Assembly: GCA_002364005.1 (NCBI GenBank)
Contig: DEXG01000031.1
Span: 1 to 51,167 of the forward strand
From: Phycisphaerales bacterium UBA3190
Lineage (GTDB): Bacteria; Planctomycetota; Phycisphaerae; Phycisphaerales; UBA1924
Length of the DNA stretch: 51,167 nt
Direction of reading: 5' to 3'
This document shows positions 41,424 through 49,616 of this stretch, in pieces. Position 1 is the first letter of the stretch; the number at the start of each line of letters is the position of its first letter. The position numbers and the translations under genes were made by a program. The notes beneath the pieces are model-generated. The model made no database searches, was not told where the DNA came from, and saw nothing but the letters and a program-made list of their open reading frames with translations.

Positions 41424-42661
41424 GACTGTGCTTCTGGCGGGTCGGGCAGCTTGTAGTCGAACTCAAGCGCGGTGGGGTATGCGGGGTAGGCGATCTTCAT
41501 GCGGTAGGCGTGGAACTCGCTGTAATCGTTGCCCGTGCGTGAGAGGACGGCCTGGATCAGCGAGCGGTAGCGCGGGTACTCAGGGGTGGGGGCCGGGTTG
41601 TTGCTGATGCCCAAGTCGATAAGCTGCTCGTTGAGCTGGAGGCGTGTCCGGACATGGGTGCTGCTCATGCCGCTGACATCGGAGTACAGCGCGACGGTGG
41701 GCTGTGTCTCGATGTGCAGGTCCCGGTGGTAGAGCATATCGACGATCATGAGTTCGGCGGGGATCTCGCACCGGGCCGTGTTGTTTCCCCGGGTGTTGTC
41801 GGGGGTGCGGTACATGGGCAGGTCGCGGTGGATCGTCCCGGCGACGCATGTCAGTGCGCCGGTGTTGCCCACGCGCCCCTCGGTGAGCTCGAAAGTCATC
41901 GCGTGGTCTTCTTCGACGCGTCGGAGCTCGGGGAGTGGGTCGGAGCAGAAGTCACCCATGAGCGGTGCCATATCGTCGCCGGCGAAGTTGGGGTCGATCG
42001 GTTCGCAGGCGAAGACCCGGCCTGAGCGTTGGTCGTCGTTCTTGCTGGTGCGCCGGGACATGATCCAGGTGACATCGGGGCGGATGCGTCGGAAGTCGAT
42101 GAAGGCGTTGATCGTCGCGAAGTCGGCGCAGCCGGGTGTACGCCCGGGCAGCATGACGCCAACTTTGAGCAGGGTGCTGGCTTGTGCGCCCCACACATAG
42201 CTTGCGCCCTGATAGAGCAGCTTGCGATGCTGCTCGTCGCGTGCCTGCTGCCCGCGCGTTGCCAGGCCGCTGCCCATCATCTCCATGGTGGCGCGATCAC
42301 CCGAGTGGACTGCGATGAGTCGTTCGTACTCGCTGATCGCGTCCCGAGCGACTTGCACGAGCGGGCGTTCGGCCTTTGCTTTTTCGATTCCCTTGAGGAG
42401 GATTTTGATCCCGGGAGGGCCGGGCATCTGATCGAGTGCCGCGGCGGTGTCATCGGATCCGATGATTTTGGAGATCTTCCATGCGAGGTTTTTGTTGAGC
42501 CCGAGGTGTTCGCTGATGGAGCCGGGTGTGCTGGGATCCGCGCCAATGGAGAGCAGGAGCTCGGAGAAGGCCCCGCGCAAGCCGCGCACGACTTCCTGGG
42601 CGTCCATGGAGAACGGTTTGGGTTCAGCGTTGGGCGTGATGGTGGGGGGAGTCATCTTCAT
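41420..42661 (-). CDS. HTH-type protein of unknown function
   Basis: A 413-residue protein with an N-terminal helix-turn-helix-like segment (GSISEHLGLNKNLAWKISKIIG, about residues 42-63). A larger mostly unique domain follows, with motifs such as LLYQGASYVWGAQAS, GRTPGCADFATINAFIDFRRIRPDVTWIM and ETQPTVALYSDVSGMSSTHVRTRLQL. It has no signal peptide or membrane segment. The start MKMTPPTI was chosen as the family-like beginning; the upstream extension would cover the promoter. I do not recognise a family. A perfect inverted repeat upstream may be its operator. Confidence 0.65.
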   Translation of the reverse strand: MKMTPPTITPNAEPKPFSMDAQEVVRGLRGAFSELLLSIGADPSTPGSISEHLGLNKNLAWKISKIIGSDDTAAALDQMPGPPGIKILLKGIEKAKAERPLVQVARDAISEYERLIAVHSGDRATMEMMGSGLATRGQQARDEQHRKLLYQGASYVWGAQASTLLKVGVMLPGRTPGCADFATINAFIDFRRIRPDVTWIMSRRTSKNDDQRSGRVFACEPIDPNFAGDDMAPLMGDFCSDPLPELRRVEEDHAMTFELTEGRVGNTGALTCVAGTIHRDLPMYRTPDNTRGNNTARCEIPAELMIVDMLYHRDLHIETQPTVALYSDVSGMSSTHVRTRLQLNEQLIDLGISNNPAPTPEYPRYRSLIQAVLSRTGNDYSEFHAYRMKIAYPAYPTALEFDYKLPDPPEAQS

Positions 42662-42735
42662 AGAGCGTATTCGGCGATCTGGCGTGAAAAGTGCCGTTTT
42701 CGTACGATTTTCGATGATGATACCAGACAGAGGCG

Positions 42736-42761
42736 TGTTCGCAGAGATATTTCTGCGAACA
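42736..42761. promoter_or_regulatory. Perfect 10-bp inverted repeat between divergent genes
   Basis: TGTTCGCAGA and TCTGCGAACA, separated by GATATT, lie 75 bases upstream of the HTH gene start and 150 bases upstream of the PEP-CTERM gene. The flanks are AT-rich (ATAAAATAACCC, near 42784) and there is no T-run, so an operator is likelier than a terminator. Confidence 0.55.
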
Positions 42762-42913
42762 ATCGCAAAAACACTTGCGTCGCATAAAATAACCCTGTAG
42801 TCTCGGATTTCAAACATGGGTCGCGCCTGTTGGCTGCTCCGTTGCAGGCCAATGACCGCGATGAATCGAGACGCGAACTGCGTCTGAGAACCCAACGCTT
42901 GGAGAGAGCCAAT

Positions 42914-43531
42914 ATGAAACACGCACGCGCATACACCGCCCTGACTGCGATCGCAGCCTTGGTCCCGGCCGCATCGGCCGCGGTCACCAGCATCGATGAC
43001 CCCTTCCTGGGGGATCACTACGAGACCTTCGAACTCATCGGATCACCCGGGAGCGTGTTCGGCGATGTCCCGATCTTCGATGGCACCGCCACCATTACCG
43101 ACGAGCTGGCCAACCAGGTGATCGCTGCGGTAAACCTCAACAGCTTCCTGACCAACGAGACCATCTTTGCCTGGAACGGTAACTTCATGGGCGGCTTCCC
43201 CACGGGCTGGGCGGTCATCGAGTTCAGCCAGGGCGCGACCGACTTCGGTGGGTACTTTGGGACCGCTGATATCCTCAGCGGCGGCAACATCAGCTTCTTC
43301 GATGCCGACGACAACCTCATCGATAGCCAATCGCTCGAACTCCCGCTCAACAACTGGGAGTGGCACGGCTGGCACTCGGACGAGGCGTTCACCCGCGTCG
43401 TGATCCACGGCAGTACCAATCCCAGCTCGCCCATCGTCCTCGATGACCTGCAGGTGAACTACATCCCAGCACCGGGTACGCTCGCGCTGCTCGGGTTCAC
43501 CGGTTTCGCGGCATCGCGCCGGCGTCGGTGA
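42914..43531 (+). CDS. Secreted PEP-CTERM-like protein
   Basis: A 205-residue exported protein: signal peptide ending about ASAAVTS, a beta-sandwich-like body (FFDADDNLIDSQSLELPLNNW, ITFR-like HSDEAFTRVVIHG), and a C-terminal signal IPAPGTLALLGFTGF then SRRRR. No catalytic motif seen; it resembles choice-of-anchor/PEP-CTERM proteins with a galactose-binding-like fold. GGAGAGAGCCAAT precedes the start; the next gene follows at 42 bases. Confidence 0.75.
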   Translation: MKHARAYTALTAIAALVPAASAAVTSIDDPFLGDHYETFELIGSPGSVFGDVPIFDGTATITDELANQVIAAVNLNSFLTNETIFAWNGNFMGGFPTGWAVIEFSQGATDFGGYFGTADILSGGNISFFDADDNLIDSQSLELPLNNWEWHGWHSDEAFTRVVIHGSTNPSSPIVLDDLQVNYIPAPGTLALLGFTGFAASRRRR

Positions 43532-43573
43532 CTTTTGTTCCATACAGAAATACCCACGAAAGGAACAGAAAAT

Positions 43574-44569
43574 ATGAACCGCATTACCACAGCACTGAGC
43601 TGTCTCGCAGGGTGTGCCGCGCTCGCCCTCGCCGGCGGGCCTGTCGCCTACGCGCCAAACAGCCTGAGTACCAACGCCGACGATTCAGACGATCTGATCA
43701 TGTTCGATCCATACAACCCGAGCGGCTACACCGTCATCGGGTCGATGGATGTGGAGAACATCGGCTTCGGAGGCATGGACTTCGACGCCGACGGGAATCT
43801 TTGGGCTTACGCCTCGTTCTACAAATCAACCGGTGGTGCCGCTTCGGGGCTTTACCGTGTTGATATGCAGACTGGCAAGGCCACCGCGCAGGGGTTCAAT
43901 CTCCAGAGCCTTCAGGACATCGCGTTCAACCCTGCCGATGGGAAGATGTACGGCGTCAATACCCGTCAGGCCTCGATGACCACGCTCTACGAGATCGATC
44001 TTGTGAGCGGTACCGCAACGCCGATCGATCTGTTTTCCGGTCTGCAGACGCCCCACATCATCAATGGGTTTGCCTTTGACTCGCAGGGCAACATGTACCT
44101 GCAGGATCACCACTCAGACATGATCTATGTGACCGACGATGTGTCGAACCCGGTCACCATGCTCATCACCCTGCCGCAGGACAACAACTACAGCCAGGGC
44201 ATGACGATCGACTGGTCACGCGATGACACCGGTTATCACGCGGCGGTTGGGCAGGGCGTTTTCCCGAACTACTTCAGCCAGGTGAATACTTTCTCGATCG
44301 ACGGGGCCACCTACACGCTCGGAGGCGTCTTCGGCCCCAACAATCAGGATGGGCTCCCCCCGGTGCAGCCCGGTGACATCGCGTTGCCACCGGCGGATCA
44401 GTGTGCAGCTGATCTGACGGGAGACGGCCTGCTGAACTTCTTCGATGTGAGCGCGTTCCTGAGTGCCTTTGCATCCGATGATCCGGTCGCGGACTTCACG
44501 GGTGATGGCTCGTACGACTTCTTTGATGTCAGCGCCTTCCTTTCGGCGTTCTCCGCAGGCTGTCCCTGA
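43574..44569 (+). CDS. Secreted beta-propeller-like protein with double dockerin-like C-terminus
   Basis: A 331-residue exported protein with signal peptide MNRITTALSCLAGCAALALA. The body has repeated DFDADGNLWAY, DIAFNPADGKMYGV and GFAFDSQGNMYLQD phrases, typical of NHL/SMP-30-like or DUF4394-like beta-propeller blades. It ends with CAADLTGDGLLNFFDVSAF, DFTGDGSYDFFDVSAF and AGCP. An AAAGGAACAGAAAAT ribosome binding site precedes the start. Function unknown. Confidence 0.8.
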   Translation: MNRITTALSCLAGCAALALAGGPVAYAPNSLSTNADDSDDLIMFDPYNPSGYTVIGSMDVENIGFGGMDFDADGNLWAYASFYKSTGGAASGLYRVDMQTGKATAQGFNLQSLQDIAFNPADGKMYGVNTRQASMTTLYEIDLVSGTATPIDLFSGLQTPHIINGFAFDSQGNMYLQDHHSDMIYVTDDVSNPVTMLITLPQDNNYSQGMTIDWSRDDTGYHAAVGQGVFPNYFSQVNTFSIDGATYTLGGVFGPNNQDGLPPVQPGDIALPPADQCAADLTGDGLLNFFDVSAFLSAFASDDPVADFTGDGSYDFFDVSAFLSAFSAGCP

Positions 44570-44607
44570 ACGAAGCCTCTCTCCGTTCAGTTTCTGTTTT
44601 GACATGC

Positions 44608-44640
44608 GAAAAGCCGGCACATTGAGTGCCGGCTTTTCTC
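44608..44640. terminator. Bidirectional intrinsic terminator
   Basis: A 13-bp perfect stem (GAAAAGCCGGCAC / GTGCCGGCTTTTC) with ATTGA loop and T-runs in both directions, between the convergent beta-propeller and haem peroxidase genes. Confidence 0.9.
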
Positions 44641-44671
44641 TTGCCTTCGTAGTCGCCTGGTGGGCGGTGGC

Positions 44672-46552
44672 TTATGGGCAGCCCGCCTTGAACTCCTCGA
44701 TGAAGCTACTGACATCGAAGAAGTCGAACACGCCATCGTGGGCATTGAAATCCGCTCGGGCGTCCTGGTTGGAGAAGCCATTCATGAACGAGCTGATGTC
44801 GAAGAAGTCCACGGTCCCATCGTTGTTGTAATCGCCGGGGCACGGTTCGCTGGCGAGGAAGACATTGTCCTGCAGCTCATCGCCGATCTCGGTATTGCGC
44901 TTGATGATCCGGGCGAGTGTTTGCGACTCGACCATCTGGACCATGGGCTGCGGCAGGTAGCTCTCGTACCAGAACCGGTCCCCATCGCGCAGGCGGGCGA
45001 ACTGGTCAGCCAGGATCAGGGTCAGTGTTTCACCGACCATCGAGCCCGGGGCGTGCTTTTCAGCCAGCAGGCCGACCCAAGGATCGATCGAGTTCACATC
45101 GCTGTACACACTGGAGAGCCCGGCGACCACATCGGCATCGTCGCTGATCTGATCGAACGCGGTGACAGGTGTCAGGCCCGCCATCTCACGCAGGGCGTTG
45201 TAGTGGGGGAGCCCATGATCGCGGCCGCGTTGAATGTTCAGACTCGCCAGATCGAACCCGCCGCTTCCGGGAGGGCCAAAGAGGAAGTTGCGGATGTCGT
45301 CGACCACAAAGCTGTCGATGGTCTGGGCCCGCTGCCCCGCGAGACCACGAAGGATCCCATCGATCCCGTATGTTGAGATGGCGGTGGGATTGAAGAACGC
45401 GTCTCGGAGTGCCAGATCGCCCTCGGCCGCGACCTGGTCGGTTGCTTCCAGGCGCAAGATCTGGGGCGAGAGCATGGTGTGCCCCACGCGGTAGGCGGCG
45501 GTGGCAAACTCGTTGGAGATCTTCGGGAGGACATTTGGGTTGTAGCCCGTGTACTGCCCGATCCAGTTCTCGCCCAAGAGCAGTGGCAGGAACTCGTGAT
45601 AGGTGATCACCTGCATCTCGGCGGCCACGATCGCACGGGCACGCTCGTACAACTCGTCGCCGTCGGCATCGGGGAACTGATCCGCCATCTGCTGGGCCCA
45701 GTAGTTGTGCTCACGCACGAAGAGGGTGTGCATGGCTGTCAGCCCCGCTTGCTCATTGGCGCGGATATCGCCGCCGAGGAACATCGTGGGGTCGTCGGCA
45801 CTGGGCGCGTTATCGAAGCCGTTGATGTTGTATGGCAGCAGATCGCCCGCGCTGGTCTTGAGCATGCCCGTGCCATCGTTTGTGCGAAGCTCATGTGCAC
45901 GCTCATCTTCTGAGCCGTAGACATTCGAGGCGTCGATGTAGGCGGTGATGTTGTTGAACTGATGGCGTTCATCCGCATCGTTGATGCTGTACGCCGAGCG
46001 GTGCATGCCGATGATCTGTGTTCCGGTGTTGAACGGATCGAACCATTCGTCACCTGCGGGGACAGAAATGTCGAAGGTGTCCTCGGTGATCGGGGTCTCG
46101 GTCACATCGTGATCGAGGAACTGGCCCCATTGCCAGAGGTAGTCCGATGCCCCGCGCTCATTGGGCAGGTCGCCCGGCGAGGCGCAGACGGCGTTGCTCA
46201 CGGCGCGGGCACTGGGCCCGTCTACGCGAGCAGGGATCGAGCCGTCGGACAGCGGGTAGTCGCTGTTCATCAGGCGCATGAACTCGGTACCGGCGGCTCC
46301 CCAGTCGAAATGGAGCGGGTTGTTCTCCGAACCATCGATCGTGCGGAACTCTTCGGGGAAGGTCGCCGAGCCGTTCCCCCGCGGGGTGTTCGTGTTTTCT
46401 TGATCGAATAAAGGGACAAGATGACGCTGAACGACCGAGCGACGCGTGTCTTTGGTATCATCGCTCGGTTGGCTGATGGGTTCAGCCGCCGATGCCGCGC
46501 CGCATGTCAAAGCGGTGCCGCAGAATAGTATCAATCTCTGATTTGAACGCAT
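44672..46552 (-). CDS. Secreted animal-type haem peroxidase with double dockerin-like C-terminus
   Basis: A 626-residue protein of the peroxidase-cyclooxygenase (animal haem peroxidase) superfamily. The distal His lies in WGQFLDHD (H148), the region RANEQAGLTAMHTLFVREHN holds the catalytic Arg, and YRVGHTM carries the proximal His (H358). SLNIQRGRDHGLPHYN is also typical. Signal peptide MRSNQRLILFCGTALTCGAASA; perfect AGGAGGTCCCTC ribosome binding site. Two dockerin-like repeats end the protein (CPGDYNNDGTVDFFDISSF, then VFDFFDVSSF and AGCP). It should use hydrogen peroxide outside the cytoplasm, perhaps to oxidise halides or phenols. Confidence 0.93.
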   Translation of the reverse strand: MRSNQRLILFCGTALTCGAASAAEPISQPSDDTKDTRRSVVQRHLVPLFDQENTNTPRGNGSATFPEEFRTIDGSENNPLHFDWGAAGTEFMRLMNSDYPLSDGSIPARVDGPSARAVSNAVCASPGDLPNERGASDYLWQWGQFLDHDVTETPITEDTFDISVPAGDEWFDPFNTGTQIIGMHRSAYSINDADERHQFNNITAYIDASNVYGSEDERAHELRTNDGTGMLKTSAGDLLPYNINGFDNAPSADDPTMFLGGDIRANEQAGLTAMHTLFVREHNYWAQQMADQFPDADGDELYERARAIVAAEMQVITYHEFLPLLLGENWIGQYTGYNPNVLPKISNEFATAAYRVGHTMLSPQILRLEATDQVAAEGDLALRDAFFNPTAISTYGIDGILRGLAGQRAQTIDSFVVDDIRNFLFGPPGSGGFDLASLNIQRGRDHGLPHYNALREMAGLTPVTAFDQISDDADVVAGLSSVYSDVNSIDPWVGLLAEKHAPGSMVGETLTLILADQFARLRDGDRFWYESYLPQPMVQMVESQTLARIIKRNTEIGDELQDNVFLASEPCPGDYNNDGTVDFFDISSFMNGFSNQDARADFNAHDGVFDFFDVSSFIEEFKAGCP

Positions 46553-46615
46553 GAGGGACCTCCTGAGTAGGAACTAGATTGTACTGATCTCGACAAGGAA
46601 GCACAAGGACTCCAT

Positions 46616-46639
46616 CCCAAAGTGTGACAACACTTTGGG
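46616..46639. promoter_or_regulatory. Perfect 10-bp inverted repeat between divergent genes
   Basis: CCCAAAGTGT and ACACTTTGGG with a GACA loop, 63 bases upstream of the haem peroxidase start and about 110 bases before the TraB-like gene. No T-run follows on either strand, so a protein-binding operator in a shared promoter region is likely. Confidence 0.5.
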
Positions 46640-46749
46640 GTAAACATGTGTTTCCCAACTGATCCCGATTACGCCGTTGGCACCATCCGCACCCGTAGGG
46701 CTTTGGTTCCGGTAACATCCTTGAAAGCCAAGACTCTTTGATCCCAGAA

Positions 46750-47997
46750 ATGAGAACCACCATGCACATGCTGCTTAGATCCTTCATCGCCGTTGCCATT
46801 TTGTGTGCCAGCGCGGCTGCGAGCGAACCGTACAGTCGCGTCGTCGAAAAGGAGTCGGGTGACATCGTGCTCGAGATGTGCACGCGGACCTTTGTGCATC
46901 CCTGGGGCGAGAACCCGAGTGTGCACCTGGTCTCGGCAATTCACATTGCTGATCAGCCGTACTACGCATCGATGCAGGCGCAGCTCAATGCGTATGACAC
47001 GGTGCTCTTCGAGGGCGTCAAGCCCGCGGGCCTGGACCCGATCGATCCGGATCTCGACGACGAGGCCAAGGTCGAAGCGACACAGGATCGATTGAAACTC
47101 CTCACCGACATCGCACAACGCTACCGCATCACGCATGGCGAGTTCCCGCAGAACATGGAATCATTGCGTAAGGCCGACGACCCGCGCATCGCCGCGATCG
47201 TTGATTCGATCAAGCACGACGCCTGGGGGCGGGTGTTTGCGACCGAGCACGCCGTCAACATCACCGATGATCAGAAACGCAGCCAGGTCACCTTCACCTC
47301 CTACGGCGCCGATCAGCAGCGGGGGGGCGAGGGTGTCAACGCGGATATCAGCGAGACGGCGAAGCACGAGTTCAACGATGGTGACAAGCCCGAGAAAACA
47401 CCCGAGGGCATACAGACCCAGCTGGCCAACGCGCTGCGGGTTTCGTTCCAGCTCGACGAGATGGACACCACCAACCCCGGCTGGATCAACGCCGACATGG
47501 ACATCAACCAACTCCAGCACGCCCTGAGTGAGTACGGCGACGACTCGTTGGCGATCCTGGATATGCTCGAGGGCGAATCATTCTCGGCCAAAATCGCCGG
47601 CTTCGTGCTCGGCTTCGTTGCCCGCTCGCCCCAGCTCTCGTCGATGATGAAGCTGGTGATGATGGACATGCTCGCGCTCGTGGAAACAACCAACATCATG
47701 GAACAGCAGGAGGCGATGCAGGCGGTCATTGTCGACGGGCGCAACGATGTGGTGATCGAGTACCTCAAGGACACGATCGCCAAGCACCCCAACTATGCGG
47801 ACATCGCGATCTTCTACGGCGCCGGGCACATGCCGGGCCTCGAAGAAGCGTTGGTTGAGATGGGCTATGAGCCCGCGGGCGATACATGGGCCCAGGCGAT
47901 GACCGTCAATCCCAAGGACACCGGGCTCAATGAGGGGCAGGTGAAGATGATGCGCAACATGATCAAGAGCTCGCTGGAGCAGCAGATGGGGCGCTGA
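46750..47997 (+). CDS. TraB/GumN-like exported protein with inserted pseudopilin (GspG)-like domain
   Basis: A 415-residue exported protein (signal peptide MLLRSFIAVAILCASAAASE). The two ends look like the TraB/TIKI hydrolase family: VHLVSAIHIADQPYYASM, YDTVLFEGVKP near the start, and AIFYGAGHMPGLEEALVEMGY near the end. Between them, about residues 110-195, is a segment like the globular part of major pseudopilin GspG: RYRITHGEFPQNMESLRKA, DAWGRVF and VTFTSYGADQQRGGEGVNAD. That last phrase matches the GADGxxGGEGxxADI signature. The combination seems to be a nested domain insertion. The start is not fixed: 46750 or 46762 are both in frame; both give the signal peptide. Confidence 0.7.
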   Translation: MRTTMHMLLRSFIAVAILCASAAASEPYSRVVEKESGDIVLEMCTRTFVHPWGENPSVHLVSAIHIADQPYYASMQAQLNAYDTVLFEGVKPAGLDPIDPDLDDEAKVEATQDRLKLLTDIAQRYRITHGEFPQNMESLRKADDPRIAAIVDSIKHDAWGRVFATEHAVNITDDQKRSQVTFTSYGADQQRGGEGVNADISETAKHEFNDGDKPEKTPEGIQTQLANALRVSFQLDEMDTTNPGWINADMDINQLQHALSEYGDDSLAILDMLEGESFSAKIAGFVLGFVARSPQLSSMMKLVMMDMLALVETTNIMEQQEAMQAVIVDGRNDVVIEYLKDTIAKHPNYADIAIFYGAGHMPGLEEALVEMGYEPAGDTWAQAMTVNPKDTGLNEGQVKMMRNMIKSSLEQQMGR

Positions 47998-48026
47998 TGC
48001 ACGAGGGAGCACCCAGTCGCTTCAAC

Positions 48027-48464
48027 TCAAGTCGGTGCGGACTGGTTCTGTTCACACACCATTTGTAGGGTTTGCTCGAGGTGCTTGGCACCCTTGATGA
48101 TCGTCGAGATCTCCATCCTCCGTTTGCCAGCTGCATCTTTGAGCACGATCTTTGTTGGCTCGTGCGCGATGCTCTGCAAATCGGACAGCAAGAGTGATTT
48201 GGTGCGTCGCCAACCCTGAAGCTCAACCGAATCCGAAGTCAATCGGACTTGGAAACGACGACACTCGATCCAGAGGGGAACGGATGCAGCCAACATCATG
48301 ACCCAAAGAACCGCAATCATTCCAAAGAAACTTGAATCCTGTTCACCCAGTTGTCCGCTGAGCACGGTGTACAGCAAGATCACGGGAGGCAGGAGAAACC
48401 CCATCAATCCGACAATCACAAAGTAAAAAGGTCGCCGAAACGTCTTTGTATCAGTCTGATTCAT
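48027..48464 (-). CDS. Small two-helix membrane protein
   Basis: A 145-residue protein with two transmembrane helices (PFYFVIVGLMGFLLPPVILLYTVL, MIAVLWVMMLAASVPLWI) and a PH-like beta domain (FQVRLTSDSVELQGWRRTKSLLLSDLQSI). The start overlaps the end of the DUF368 gene by 14 bases in another frame and has a GAGGAAGA ribosome binding site. No function known. Confidence 0.75.
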   Translation of the reverse strand: MNQTDTKTFRRPFYFVIVGLMGFLLPPVILLYTVLSGQLGEQDSSFFGMIAVLWVMMLAASVPLWIECRRFQVRLTSDSVELQGWRRTKSLLLSDLQSIAHEPTKIVLKDAAGKRRMEISTIIKGAKHLEQTLQMVCEQNQSAPT

Positions 48465-49482
48465 TCTTCCTCTCCCGTCCCAGCCGCGCAATCCCCATCG
48501 TCGCCCCGAACCCCAGCACGATCAGCCCAAGCGACCCGCCGACTTGCACAGCGCTCGGTGTGAACACCCGCTGATCCCAGTCTTTCGCGTTGTCGGACGC
48601 TTGCATCTCTTCGAGGTTCTCCGCTGTCACCAGCTCGCCCTTGATGGTGTCGCCGACCTGAGGCAGCACGCCGTCGCGGAAGGGGTAGAGCCCTGCCGGA
48701 GCCGCGACGATCAGTCCGAGCAGCACGCCCAGCGTCACCCGCTCATGGTGGTGCAGCACCCATCGCAGCGCGTTGCTCACGATCGCTACGCCAAGCAGCA
48801 CGCCGATGCCCACCGGGATGACCACGCCCATCTGATCGATCACGCCCGAGACATCACCGTCCTTGAGCGCATGAACCGTGTCCTTGATCGCGCCGATGAT
48901 CGGCTCGTACATCCCCAGCAGCAGCAGCAGGAACGCGCCGGACACACCGGGCAGGATCATGGCGCTGGCCGCGGCCGCACCGCCGACGATCAGCCCGAAC
49001 GGACCGCTGAGCCCGCCGCCGCTGCCGCCCATTTCCTGCGCGATCACCAGCCCACCCATGATGATCACACCGACGACGAAACCCATCCAAGTATCGCGTT
49101 TGACCGGCTTGGCCATCGCCCACAGGATCGGCACGCCGCCGAGCGTGAGCCCGATGAAGATGCTGAACATGATCCAACGGTGGTGGACCAGGGCAAAGTG
49201 GATCAAACTGGCCAATCCGCCGATGGCCAGCCCTGCACCGACGATGACGCACCCGAGGACGAGCAGCATGCGCCGGTTGAACCGGAACCGTGTGGCGTCC
49301 GAGACCGCGTCGATGAACAGGGTGTAGATGCCGCAGGCCACGAGCATGGTCCCGCCCGAGATGCCCGGGACGAGGTTGGCCAGGCCCATGAGCACGCCGC
49401 CGAGCCCGCACCGGACCATGGGGACGGGGGTGGCGATCTCTTCGGCTTTGGGTGGTTGATTTGGTGTAGATGTGTCGGTCAT
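48451..49482 (-). CDS. DUF368 undecaprenyl-phosphate translocase-like protein (PopT family)
   Basis: A 343-residue polytopic membrane protein: MGLANLVPGISGGTMLVACGIY and later ASAMILPGVSGAFLLLLLGMY are the duplicated re-entrant PGxSGG-type motifs of DUF368. Members of this family return undecaprenyl phosphate across the cytoplasmic membrane for cell-wall and glycan synthesis. About eight hydrophobic helices are visible. The start MTDTST follows an uncertain ribosome binding site; an upstream in-frame Met is not family-like. Confidence 0.9.
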   Translation of the reverse strand: MTDTSTPNQPPKAEEIATPVPMVRCGLGGVLMGLANLVPGISGGTMLVACGIYTLFIDAVSDATRFRFNRRMLLVLGCVIVGAGLAIGGLASLIHFALVHHRWIMFSIFIGLTLGGVPILWAMAKPVKRDTWMGFVVGVIIMGGLVIAQEMGGSGGGLSGPFGLIVGGAAAASAMILPGVSGAFLLLLLGMYEPIIGAIKDTVHALKDGDVSGVIDQMGVVIPVGIGVLLGVAIVSNALRWVLHHHERVTLGVLLGLIVAAPAGLYPFRDGVLPQVGDTIKGELVTAENLEEMQASDNAKDWDQRVFTPSAVQVGGSLGLIVLGFGATMGIARLGRERKNESD

Positions 49483-49616
49483 GCCGATCCAATCGAGGGT
49501 TTGATGCGTATCGCCCAGCATATGCCGCGCATGCCCGCTGCATGCTTTGGTTTCAACTCGGCTTGCTGTATGATCGACCCGGGGCCCGCCGACGATCCAC
49601 CAGAAGAGGGAAGTTC

